This document shows, one piece after another, positions 7,046-13,521 of a DNA stretch of 13,913 nt (position 1 is its first letter; each line of letters begins with the position of its first letter). This DNA is from an uncultured Clostridia bacterium (GTDB lineage: Bacteria; Bacillota; Clostridia; Oscillospirales; Ruminococcaceae). The position numbers and the translations under genes are program-made. The stretch is from assembly GCA_937891895.1 (NCBI GenBank), contig CALATN010000160.1:1-13913 (forward strand), in the 5' to 3' direction. The notes beneath the pieces were generated by a model. That model had not been told where the DNA came from, ran no database searches, and saw nothing but the letters and a program-made list of their open reading frames with translations.

Positions 7046-7079
7046 ACCTTTAAATAAAGCTTCGAAAGGACGATTCCGT

Positions 7080-8099
7080 ATGGACAACAACCTTGTACTT
7101 GACCAGATTTTCTCTATAACATCGGATTTATATAAGCAAATGTGCGTTGACGACTCCGACGCATCAAACGACCATGCCGAAATTTTCCGCCTTCTTACCG
7201 AGCTGAGCAAGACTCTTGTCAATGCTGACAGAGCAAGCTTCTGGAAGTGGGACAAGCGTAACCACGAAATCTGGACTACAGCTGCCGTTGGTACGGGAAG
7301 AATTACCATACCCGAGGGTACAGGCCTTGTAGGCAAGTCACTTGCAGAGGGTAAGCCTATTGTAACCAACGACCCGTACAATCACCCCGACTTCAACTCC
7401 GCTGTTGATAAAAAGACAGGCTACGTTACAAAATCAATCCTCGTTATGCCTGTTTCCAACTGCAAGGGTGAATTTATCGGTGCTTATCAGGCTATCAACA
7501 AGCTCGACAATGACGGCAAGTTTGACATCGTTGAGGATGTGCGCAAGCTTTCACTTGCCGCTTTCATCTGCGGTATCACACTTGAATCGGAAACCTTCCT
7601 TGACGACTCAATGCACGATAAGCTTACTGAACTGAAAAACAGAATGGGCTTCCACCACGACTACAAGAATACATACGAAAAGCTTCTTAAAAGCGAAAAG
7701 GAATTTCACACAGTTTCTCTTTTCATCTGCGACATCGACTTTTTCAAAAAGGTCAACGATACATACGGACATAACGCAGGTGACGCCGTGCTGAAGCACG
7801 TTGCCGAAAATTTCCGTAAGAACTCCCGAAACTGTGACGGCGTATACCGTTGGGGCGGCGAGGAATTCATCGTAATTCTCCCCGATACAACTCCCGAACA
7901 GGCTGCTGAAACAGCAGAGCGTCTGCGCCTTATAATCGAAGCCTCTGTATGTAAGTTTGAAGATCTGGAAATCAAGGTTACAATGAGCTTCGGTGTAACC
8001 GAAATCGACCCGTCAAGATCAATCGAGGATAACATCAGTGTTGCCGACGAAAAGCTTTATAAAGCAAAGCAGAACGGCAGAAATCAGGTTATACTTTAA
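7080..8099 (+). CDS. GAF-GGDEF diguanylate cyclase
   Basis: This 339-residue soluble protein makes cyclic di-GMP from two GTP. Residues about 30-170 form a GAF sensor domain ('DRASFWKWDKRNHEIWTTAA', 'GTGLVGKSLAEGKPIVTND'). Residues about 178-339 form the GGDEF domain. The active-site loop is GGEEF at 259-263, the usual active variant; Asp218 in 'ICDIDFFKKVNDTYGH' is the metal ligand, and the 'VADEKLYKAKQNGRNQV' ending is typical. The allosteric inhibitory site RxxD is intact as RNCD at 250-253, exactly five residues before GGEEF, so product inhibition is expected. No membrane segment is present; the GAF ligand is unknown. The gene is monocistronic, with a promoter at 7017-7045 and a terminator at 8107-8137, and is divergent from the FecR gene. 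Confidence 0.93.
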   Translation: MDNNLVLDQIFSITSDLYKQMCVDDSDASNDHAEIFRLLTELSKTLVNADRASFWKWDKRNHEIWTTAAVGTGRITIPEGTGLVGKSLAEGKPIVTNDPYNHPDFNSAVDKKTGYVTKSILVMPVSNCKGEFIGAYQAINKLDNDGKFDIVEDVRKLSLAAFICGITLESETFLDDSMHDKLTELKNRMGFHHDYKNTYEKLLKSEKEFHTVSLFICDIDFFKKVNDTYGHNAGDAVLKHVAENFRKNSRNCDGVYRWGGEEFIVILPDTTPEQAAETAERLRLIIEASVCKFEDLEIKVTMSFGVTEIDPSRSIEDNISVADEKLYKAKQNGRNQVIL

Positions 8100-8106
8100 T
8101 AAAATG

Positions 8107-8140
8107 AAAGCCGTTGTTTCACCGAAACAACGGCTTTTTC
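8107..8140 (+). terminator. Rho-independent terminator of the GAF-GGDEF gene
   Basis: A perfect 14-bp stem (8107-8120 with 8124-8137; AAAGCCGTTGTTTC and its complement) with a 3-base loop ends in TTTTT. It starts 8 bases after the stop codon and insulates the VTC-DUF4956-CotH operon from the cyclase gene. Confidence 0.92.
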
Positions 8141-8169
8141 ACAAAACTTTCATCTTATATGCGTTTTTT

Positions 8170-8201
8170 TTTACACGGACTTAATACTGCCCCGCTATAA
8201 T
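8170..8201 (+). promoter_or_regulatory. Probable promoter of the VTC-DUF4956-CotH-RR-HK operon
   Basis: A perfect TATAAT is at 8196-8201, about 35 bases before the VTC ATG. The best -35 match by sequence is TTTACA (8170-8175), but its 20-base spacing is too long; at the normal 17-base spacing there is only ACACGG. The promoter may therefore need an activator, which would fit autoregulation by the response regulator encoded in the operon. No direct repeats typical of OmpR-type sites were identified with confidence. Confidence 0.5.
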
Positions 8202-8235
8202 AATCCTTGTCAATACAAAAGAAAGGAGAAAATAA

Positions 8236-8901
8236 ATGCCCTACCGCCACGAATACAAACACCGCATAAATATGGCGGATTACCTTATACTCGACAGCAA
8301 AATAAAGCTCTTTGCCGAACCTGATGAGAACTGCAAAAACGGCTCATACTTCATAAGAAGTCTTTATTTTGACAACTATATGGATAAGGCACTCCGTGAA
8401 CGACTTGACGGAATAAGTATGCGTGAAAAATTCAGAATACGCTTTTACAATATGGACGACAGCAAGATACTGCTTGAAAAGAAAGCCAAGCACAAAGGTC
8501 TTACCCTAAAGGAACAAGCTTTTTTGACCCGTCAGCAAGTCGAACTGATTATGGCAAATGACTACGAATTTCTTGCGGAGTCAGACAATCTTCTGCTGAA
8601 CGAATTCTACGCAAAGCTTGAAAACGAATGCCTTCGCCCAAAGCTTATCGTTGACTATACCAGAAAGGCTTACGTTTACGCACCCGGAAATGTCCGTGTA
8701 ACCTTTGACAGCGATATCCGTTCAAGTGCATTCCCAGAAGGCTTTTTCAATGCGGAGCTTTCCGCTGTACCCATACCTGATACAATTATTATGGAAATCA
8801 AGTATGGCGAATTTCTGCCCCAGATTATTGCAGACCTGCTCCGCCTTGACGGAAGGCAGACCGCTTCATTCTCAAAGTATGCGGCAGGAAGATACATTTA
8901 A
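8236..8901 (+). CDS. VTC-domain polyphosphate polymerase-like protein
   Basis: This 221-residue stand-alone VTC domain belongs to the triphosphate tunnel metalloenzyme fold, whose yeast relative Vtc4 polymerises ATP gamma-phosphates into polyphosphate. The tunnel-lining charged residues recur in order: Arg4/Glu6/Lys8 ('YRHEYKHRI'), Arg41 ('RSLYFDN'), Arg67/Arg69 ('KFRIRFYN'), Glu81/Lys83 ('LLEKKAKHKG'), Arg143 ('DYTRKAY'), Arg154 ('NVRVTFDSDIR'), Glu187/Lys189 ('MEIKYGE') and Lys214. There is no SPX domain and no membrane segment, unlike the eukaryotic complex, so it should be cytoplasmic and may be recruited to the membrane by the DUF4956 protein 17 bp downstream. AAAGGAG lies just before the ATG. 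The fold and tunnel look intact; polyphosphate as the real product is inferred from the family, and another tripolyphosphate-related reaction is possible. Confidence 0.88.
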   Translation: MPYRHEYKHRINMADYLILDSKIKLFAEPDENCKNGSYFIRSLYFDNYMDKALRERLDGISMREKFRIRFYNMDDSKILLEKKAKHKGLTLKEQAFLTRQQVELIMANDYEFLAESDNLLLNEFYAKLENECLRPKLIVDYTRKAYVYAPGNVRVTFDSDIRSSAFPEGFFNAELSAVPIPDTIIMEIKYGEFLPQIIADLLRLDGRQTASFSKYAAGRYI

Positions 8902-8918
8902 TATATGGAGGAACAATT

Positions 8919-9590
8919 ATGAATTTCAGCGATATTTTCAAATCCAGCTTTCTTGAAAAAGTAAGCGGCTTCTCAATTCTCGATGTGGTAATCGCAATGG
9001 CGGTTTCCTTTGCTCTCGGTCTGTTTATTTACATAGTATACAAAAAGACCTTCCGCGGGGTAATGTACAGCACTTCCTTCGGTGTGTCACTTCTTGCAAT
9101 GACACTCATCACAACCCTCATTATCCTTGCTGTAACTTCGAACGTAATCCTCTCTCTCGGTATGGTTGGTGCACTTTCCATTGTCCGTTTCCGTACCGCA
9201 GTAAAAGAGCCTCTTGATATTGCATTTCTTTTCTGGGCAATTTCTGCAGGTATCGTAACAGGTGCAGGACTTATCCCGCTTGCAGTAACAGGCTCAATCA
9301 TCATAGGTATCGTACTTGTAATATTTGTCAACAGAAAAACAAACGATACACCTTACATTGCAATCATCAGCTGTACAGATGACAAGGCCGAAGAAAAGGC
9401 AATGGAAATTATCAAGGCAAACACAAAGAAACAGCTTGTAAAATCAAAATCCGTTACCCCTAACGGAATTGAAATTACCGTTGAAGTAAAGCTTATCGAC
9501 GGCAACACAAAGATGTGCAATACCCTTGCGGAAACCGAGGGCATAACAAAGTGCGCACTTGTAAGCTACAACGGCGAATATATGGCTTAA
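8919..9590 (+). CDS. DUF4956 family membrane protein
   Basis: This 223-residue protein has about four membrane segments in residues 19-135 and a soluble C-terminal domain from about 143 to 223. Between the third and fourth segments runs the conserved 'SLGMVGALSIVRFRTAVKEP' stretch, which identifies DUF4956; the Arg-Phe-Arg in a membrane-proximal loop is a candidate anion-binding site. The C-terminal part has alternating strands and helices ('PYIAIISCTDDKAEEKAMEI', 'GIEITVEVKLIDGNTKMC', 'CALVSYNGEY') resembling a small ferredoxin-like/ACT-type fold. The biochemical function of the family is not known to me. It lies between VTC and CotH with 17-bp and 14-bp gaps and a strong GGAGG site, so all three are made together. 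A role as membrane partner or channel for the VTC product is inference. Confidence 0.85.
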   Translation: MNFSDIFKSSFLEKVSGFSILDVVIAMAVSFALGLFIYIVYKKTFRGVMYSTSFGVSLLAMTLITTLIILAVTSNVILSLGMVGALSIVRFRTAVKEPLDIAFLFWAISAGIVTGAGLIPLAVTGSIIIGIVLVIFVNRKTNDTPYIAIISCTDDKAEEKAMEIIKANTKKQLVKSKSVTPNGIEITVEVKLIDGNTKMCNTLAETEGITKCALVSYNGEYMA

Positions 9591-9604
9591 GCAGGTGAAA
9601 ACAA

Positions 9605-11461
9605 GTGATTGAAAGCAAGAGAATTACCCTAATAGCAATCGTTGCAATGATAATCGCTGTAGCAATCGTTGTGCTTATGATGATTATTCCCGATGGTGAA
9701 TTAAAAGAAACACTTTCGGCAAAAGCAGAGCCGATATATGCAAGTCAGCTTTTCAGTACGGACGTTATGACAATTGACATCATTGCCGACGAAACAGCCT
9801 GGCAGACTATGCTTGACAACGCTTCCGCCGAGGAATATATTTCCGTGGATGTTGTTATCAACAACAAGAAAATCACCAACGTGGGAATACGCCCCAAGGG
9901 CAACAACAGCTTACAGCAGGTCGAGTCCTCCGACAGCGACCGTTACAGCTTCAAAATCAAGTTTGATGAATACGTCGAAGGTCAGACTTGCTACGGACTT
10001 GATATGCTGGTGCTGAACAATATGATTGGCGACGCAACCTGTATGAAAGAATACACCGCCTTTGATATGATGAAGACAATGGGCATTGAAACTCCATATT
10101 TCAACTATGCAGACATTTCCCTCAACGGCGAAAAATGGGGCTTCTACTTTGCTATGGAAGCCTACAATGACAGCTATGAACAGCGTGTCAATGCTGACGA
10201 AAGCGGCGTACTCTACAACGTAAAAACTATGGGCAGTATGGGCGGAAACAATGATATGCCGCAAATGGGTTTTCCCGAATCTGATGAAAGCTTACGCAAG
10301 GACTTTTCCGACAACGCCGAAAAAACCCGTTCAGACAAAGGCTTCGGCAGAGGCAATATGGGCGCAGGCTCAACAGGCGGTGCACTCATTTACACCGATG
10401 ACAGCAGCTCAAGCTACCCTGCAATCTTCAGCAACGCTGTGGACAACGACAGCACCGAAGAAGATTACCAGCGTGTCATAGCCGCAATCAAGGCGCTCAA
10501 CAACGGAGAAAATATTGAGGAATATTTCGATGTTGACGAAATCCTCCGATATCTTGCCGTACACACCGTGCTGGTAAATCTGGACAGCTACTCCTCTCAG
10601 ATGGCACAGAATTATTACATTTATGAGTACGGCGGAAAGCTTCAGATTTTACCCTGGGACTACAACTATGCCTGGGGTGCATTTCAGGGCGGCAACGCTT
10701 CCGAAACGGTGAACTTCCCTATTGACACTCCTGTAAGCGGAGTGGAAATGTCCGAGCGTCCGCTTATTGCAAAGCTTCTTGAAAATGAAGAATACCTTGA
10801 AAAATATCACGGCTACCTCAGACAGCTTATGGATGATTACTTTGCTGGCGGAAAATTTGCTGCAAAGCTTGATGAAATAAATCTGAAAATCAGCCCATAT
10901 ATCGGAAATGACCCGACAGCCTTTTACACATATGATGAATATACAAAGGCAATTTCCGCTTTCAAAAATATTGCCGAACTGAGAATGACAAGCATTGTTG
11001 GTCAGCTTGAGGGAACAATTCCTTCCACAACCGAAACACAGAAAGCAAATCCCGACAAGCTTGTTGACTCATCCTCAGTAAACCTCTCCGACCTTGGCTC
11101 AGGAATGGGCGGCGGAAAGGACTTCGGCGGTAACTTTGACGGTTTCACTAACTTCGGACACAAGGGCGGATTTGACCGCGGCAACCGTCCCAACGATTTG
11201 CCTACAGAAAACGATGTACCACAGATGCCCGACAGTGAAATGCCTGAAATGAATGGCTTTGCTCCGCCGATAAATGATAATTTTCTGCCGCCAAACGAAA
11301 ACAATCCGGCTGAAATTTCCGAACAAAACAATAATTCAAAAGACCACGAGCCTGCACCCGAAAGTAACGGTGCGAGCACAAGTCTTATTGTCACAGGTGT
11401 ATCTCTCATCGCACTTATAATCGCAATAATTGGCGTGTCGTTTGTGAAAAATAAATTTTAG
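9605..11461 (+). CDS. CotH-family atypical protein kinase, membrane-anchored at both ends
   Basis: This 618-residue protein starts with GTG behind AGGTG, 14 bp after DUF4956. Membrane segments at about 8-28 (signal anchor) and 593-613 place the bulk outside the cell. Residues about 50-470 are a CotH kinase domain, a distant protein-kinase-like fold using ATP. Its marks are 'NVGIRPKGNNSL' (93-103), 'YSFKIKFDEY' (115-123, candidate ATP lysine), 'LNNMIGDATCMKEYTAFDMM' (137-156), 'VNLDSYSSQMAQNYYI' (325-340) and 'LPWDYNYAWGAF' (349-360), where Asp352 is the likely metal-binding aspartate. A Met/Gly/Asn-rich insert interrupts the domain at about 208-260. Residues about 476-590 are a disordered Gly/Asn/Pro/Glu-rich linker before the C-terminal helix. 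There is no dockerin or LPXTG. CotH of Bacillus phosphorylates spore coat proteins; here membrane anchoring and the operon point to vegetative envelope phosphorylation. Substrate and phosphate donor outside the membrane are unknown. Confidence 0.88.
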   Translation: MIESKRITLIAIVAMIIAVAIVVLMMIIPDGELKETLSAKAEPIYASQLFSTDVMTIDIIADETAWQTMLDNASAEEYISVDVVINNKKITNVGIRPKGNNSLQQVESSDSDRYSFKIKFDEYVEGQTCYGLDMLVLNNMIGDATCMKEYTAFDMMKTMGIETPYFNYADISLNGEKWGFYFAMEAYNDSYEQRVNADESGVLYNVKTMGSMGGNNDMPQMGFPESDESLRKDFSDNAEKTRSDKGFGRGNMGAGSTGGALIYTDDSSSSYPAIFSNAVDNDSTEEDYQRVIAAIKALNNGENIEEYFDVDEILRYLAVHTVLVNLDSYSSQMAQNYYIYEYGGKLQILPWDYNYAWGAFQGGNASETVNFPIDTPVSGVEMSERPLIAKLLENEEYLEKYHGYLRQLMDDYFAGGKFAAKLDEINLKISPYIGNDPTAFYTYDEYTKAISAFKNIAELRMTSIVGQLEGTIPSTTETQKANPDKLVDSSSVNLSDLGSGMGGGKDFGGNFDGFTNFGHKGGFDRGNRPNDLPTENDVPQMPDSEMPEMNGFAPPINDNFLPPNENNPAEISEQNNNSKDHEPAPESNGASTSLIVTGVSLIALIIAIIGVSFVKNKF

Positions 11462-11471
11462 GAGGAATAAT

Positions 11472-12158
11472 ATGTTCAGCGTTCTTGTCTGTGAAGACGA
11501 CAGAAATATCAGGCACCTTATCAGCGAATATCTTTTGCAGGACGGCTACACCGTGCTTGAAAGCGAAAACGGCGAGGACGCTCTGAGCAAGCTTTCCGCC
11601 AACCACATCGACCTGCTGATAACTGACATTATGATGCCAGTAACCGACGGCTTCGAGCTTGTCCGTGAATTACGCAAAACAGGCTCGGAAATCCCCGTGC
11701 TGATTATCACCGCAAAGGCTTCAACCGAGGACAAGAAAACAGGCTTCGGCTGCGGCGCTGACGATTATATGGTAAAGCCTATCGATATGGAGGAAATGCT
11801 GCTGCGTGTTGCAGCACTTCTCCGCCGTGCAAAAGCCGTAAGCGACAGAAAGCTTACCGTGGGCGGTACCGTACTTGATTACGACAACTACTCCGCTCTT
11901 GTAAACGGCGAAAAAATCACACTTACCAACAAGGAATTCCTTATGCTGTTCAAGCTGCTTTCACAGTCCGACCGCATCTTCACCCGCACACAGCTTATGG
12001 ACGAAATATGGGGCTACGACAGCGACAGCACCGAAAGAACAGTTGACGTGCACGTAAGTCATCTCCGAGAAAAATTTGGCAATTGCTCCGATTTTGAAAT
12101 CGTAACCGTCAAGGGACTTGGCTACAAGGCTGTACGAAAGGCTGGCACAAATGAATAA
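11472..12158 (+). CDS. OmpR/PhoB-family response regulator
   Basis: This is a 228-residue two-component transcription factor. The receiver domain (1-118) has the acidic pocket Glu8/Asp9/Asp10, phospho-acceptor Asp52 ('LLITDIMMPVTDGF'), switch Thr80 ('VLIITAKAS') and Lys102 ('YMVKPID'), all intact. Residues about 128-225 form a winged-helix DNA-binding domain ('ITLTNKEFLMLFKLL', 'IWGYDSDSTERTVDVHVSHL', 'VKGLGYKAV'). It starts 10 bp after the CotH stop, with AGGAGG overlapping the end of CotH, and its last 8 bp overlap the kinase start. Its position in the same operon suggests that it controls the operon or other envelope genes, but the target sites are not known. Confidence 0.95.
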   Translation: MFSVLVCEDDRNIRHLISEYLLQDGYTVLESENGEDALSKLSANHIDLLITDIMMPVTDGFELVRELRKTGSEIPVLIITAKASTEDKKTGFGCGADDYMVKPIDMEEMLLRVAALLRRAKAVSDRKLTVGGTVLDYDNYSALVNGEKITLTNKEFLMLFKLLSQSDRIFTRTQLMDEIWGYDSDSTERTVDVHVSHLREKFGNCSDFEIVTVKGLGYKAVRKAGTNE

Positions 12159-13485
12159 GCTGAAAAAGATTTTCGGGTCAATCTATGTGCGCTTCCTCGC
12201 AATTTTCATCGGCGCATTTCTTGCTTCAATCCTCATTCCCGCACTCAGCGCAAACGTAACCCGTGCGCCCGAAATCAAGCGTGACACACATCTTTCAATG
12301 ACCGAAACCGCGCGGAAAATAATCGAGCTTACCAACACCCACGAAATGTCACTTGAAGAAGCGACAGACTTTTTCTCTGACAAGGGTGTAACCATAAAAA
12401 TATATAACAGCATTGATGAAATCGGTATGCCGCTCAATGACGAGGACAAGCACCTGCTTGCCGAAGCAGGTATGCTTTCAAAAGGAGGTTTCCCCGACCG
12501 TGACCGTCAGCACGATGCATTCGGGCTGTTCGTGATTTTCACCGCACAGGACAAATTCGCAATCATAACTCCCGACGGCAAGCACGACCCCGTTGCAAGC
12601 TTCCGTCAGAATCAACGCTGGTTTGTAGCCGTGCCGCTTATCCTCGGAACAATCCTGATTATCCTCGCGTCAATCACCGTCGCAAAGCCAATCAAGGAAA
12701 TTTCCCGCGCTTCTCAGAAAATTGCCAAGGGAGATTTTTCGGTACGTCTCAAAACAAAGGGCAGCGGCGAAATCCGCGAACTTGCCGACAACTTCAACCG
12801 AATGACCGAGGAGCTCTCCTCAAATGAGTATCTCCATAAGGAATTCGTCAGCAACGTGTCCCACGAATTCGGTACACCGATTACATCAATTCAGGGCTAC
12901 GCAAAGCTTATGAAGCGTGACAGCCTTACCCCCGAACAGCGTGCCGAATATGCCGATATAATCATCAGCGAAAGTGCACGTCTTTCACGGCTTTCAGCGG
13001 ACCTGCTGAAGCTGTCCGAGCTTGACAACAAGGGCGCCCTTACCGAGCGTAACGAGTTTGCCCTTGACGAGCAGATACGCTCCGTGATAATCCTGCTCCA
13101 GCACAGCTGGGAAAACAAGAACATCAATCTCGATATCAGCCTTGATAAAGTAATATACAACGGCGACGAAGCGTTGCTCCACCAGATATGGGTCAACCTC
13201 ATCTCCAACGCAATCCGTTACTCCGATAACAGCGGAGAAATCAGTATTACCCTTGAAAAGCGTGACAACGTAATTTTCACAATCACCGACAACGGCAAGG
13301 GTATGACGGAAGACGAAGCGAAGAACGTGTTCCGCCGTTTCTATAAAGCCGACAAATCCCGCTCGTCAGAAGGGACAGGGCTGGGGCTTGCCATAGCAAA
13401 GAAAATCGCCCTGCTCCACGGCGGCGATATAACCGTGTCAAGTGAAGAAACCAAGGGTACAACATTTACCGTAACATTGCCATAA
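12151..13485 (+). CDS. Membrane sensor histidine kinase, partner of the response regulator
   Basis: With the ATG at 12151 the protein has 444 residues and overlaps the response-regulator gene by 8 bp (ATGAATAA), a typical coupled pair; GAAAGG lies upstream. Membrane segments at about 11-32 and 157-178 frame a 120-residue extracytoplasmic sensor region with no family I recognise. HAMP follows (about 179-230), then the dimerisation helix with His238 ('FVSNVSHEFGTPITSIQGY') and the ATPase domain: N box 'NLISNAIRYS' (349-358), G1 'DNGKGM' (380-385), F box 'FRRFYKA' and G2 'GTGLGLAIAKKI'. The H box reads HEFGTP instead of the commoner HE(L/F)(K/R)TP, a mild variant. It probably senses an envelope cue and phosphorylates Asp52 of the regulator. 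Confidence 0.94.
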   Translation: MNKLKKIFGSIYVRFLAIFIGAFLASILIPALSANVTRAPEIKRDTHLSMTETARKIIELTNTHEMSLEEATDFFSDKGVTIKIYNSIDEIGMPLNDEDKHLLAEAGMLSKGGFPDRDRQHDAFGLFVIFTAQDKFAIITPDGKHDPVASFRQNQRWFVAVPLILGTILIILASITVAKPIKEISRASQKIAKGDFSVRLKTKGSGEIRELADNFNRMTEELSSNEYLHKEFVSNVSHEFGTPITSIQGYAKLMKRDSLTPEQRAEYADIIISESARLSRLSADLLKLSELDNKGALTERNEFALDEQIRSVIILLQHSWENKNINLDISLDKVIYNGDEALLHQIWVNLISNAIRYSDNSGEISITLEKRDNVIFTITDNGKGMTEDEAKNVFRRFYKADKSRSSEGTGLGLAIAKKIALLHGGDITVSSEETKGTTFTVTLP

Positions 13486-13520
13486 AAAATACCGTGAAGA
13501 ATAATCTTCACGGTATTTTT
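13485..13520. terminator. Bidirectional rho-independent terminator between the histidine kinase and SpoVT-like genes
   Basis: A perfect 16-bp stem (13485-13500 with 13505-13520) closes around the loop ATAA. It begins inside the histidine-kinase stop codon and ends one base before the stop of the convergent gene at 13522. A5/T5 ends on both sides give a U-tract in either direction, so one hairpin serves both genes. Confidence 0.92.
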
Positions 13521-13521
13521 G

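Noticed and set aside
6893..7079. c-di-GMP or other riboswitch in the leaders of the FecR or GGDEF genes
   Set aside because: The leaders are only about 30-60 nt long, AT-rich and show no conserved riboswitch core or expression-platform hairpin.
6977..7381. Minus-strand open frame of 134 codons crossing the FecR/GGDEF intergenic region
   Set aside because: It overlaps the GGDEF N-terminus and both promoters, lacks a ribosome binding site, and has no domain-like sequence.
9605..11461. Cellulosomal or sortase-anchored CotH
   Set aside because: No dockerin calcium-loop repeats, cohesin or LPXTG motif was found. The C-terminus is a plain membrane helix with a short basic tail.
9605..11461. Spore-coat function for the CotH gene
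   Set aside because: The protein is membrane-anchored and is in an operon with VTC, DUF4956 and a two-component system. The nearby SpoVT-like gene is convergent and behind a terminator, so it does not link the operon to sporulation.
12118..12150. Upstream TTG start for the histidine kinase, adding 11 residues
   Set aside because: The ATG at 12151 has a GAAAGG site at good spacing, gives the usual 8-bp overlap with the response-regulator stop, and starts with a basic N-terminus just before the first membrane helix. The added residues come from the overlapping regulator frame.
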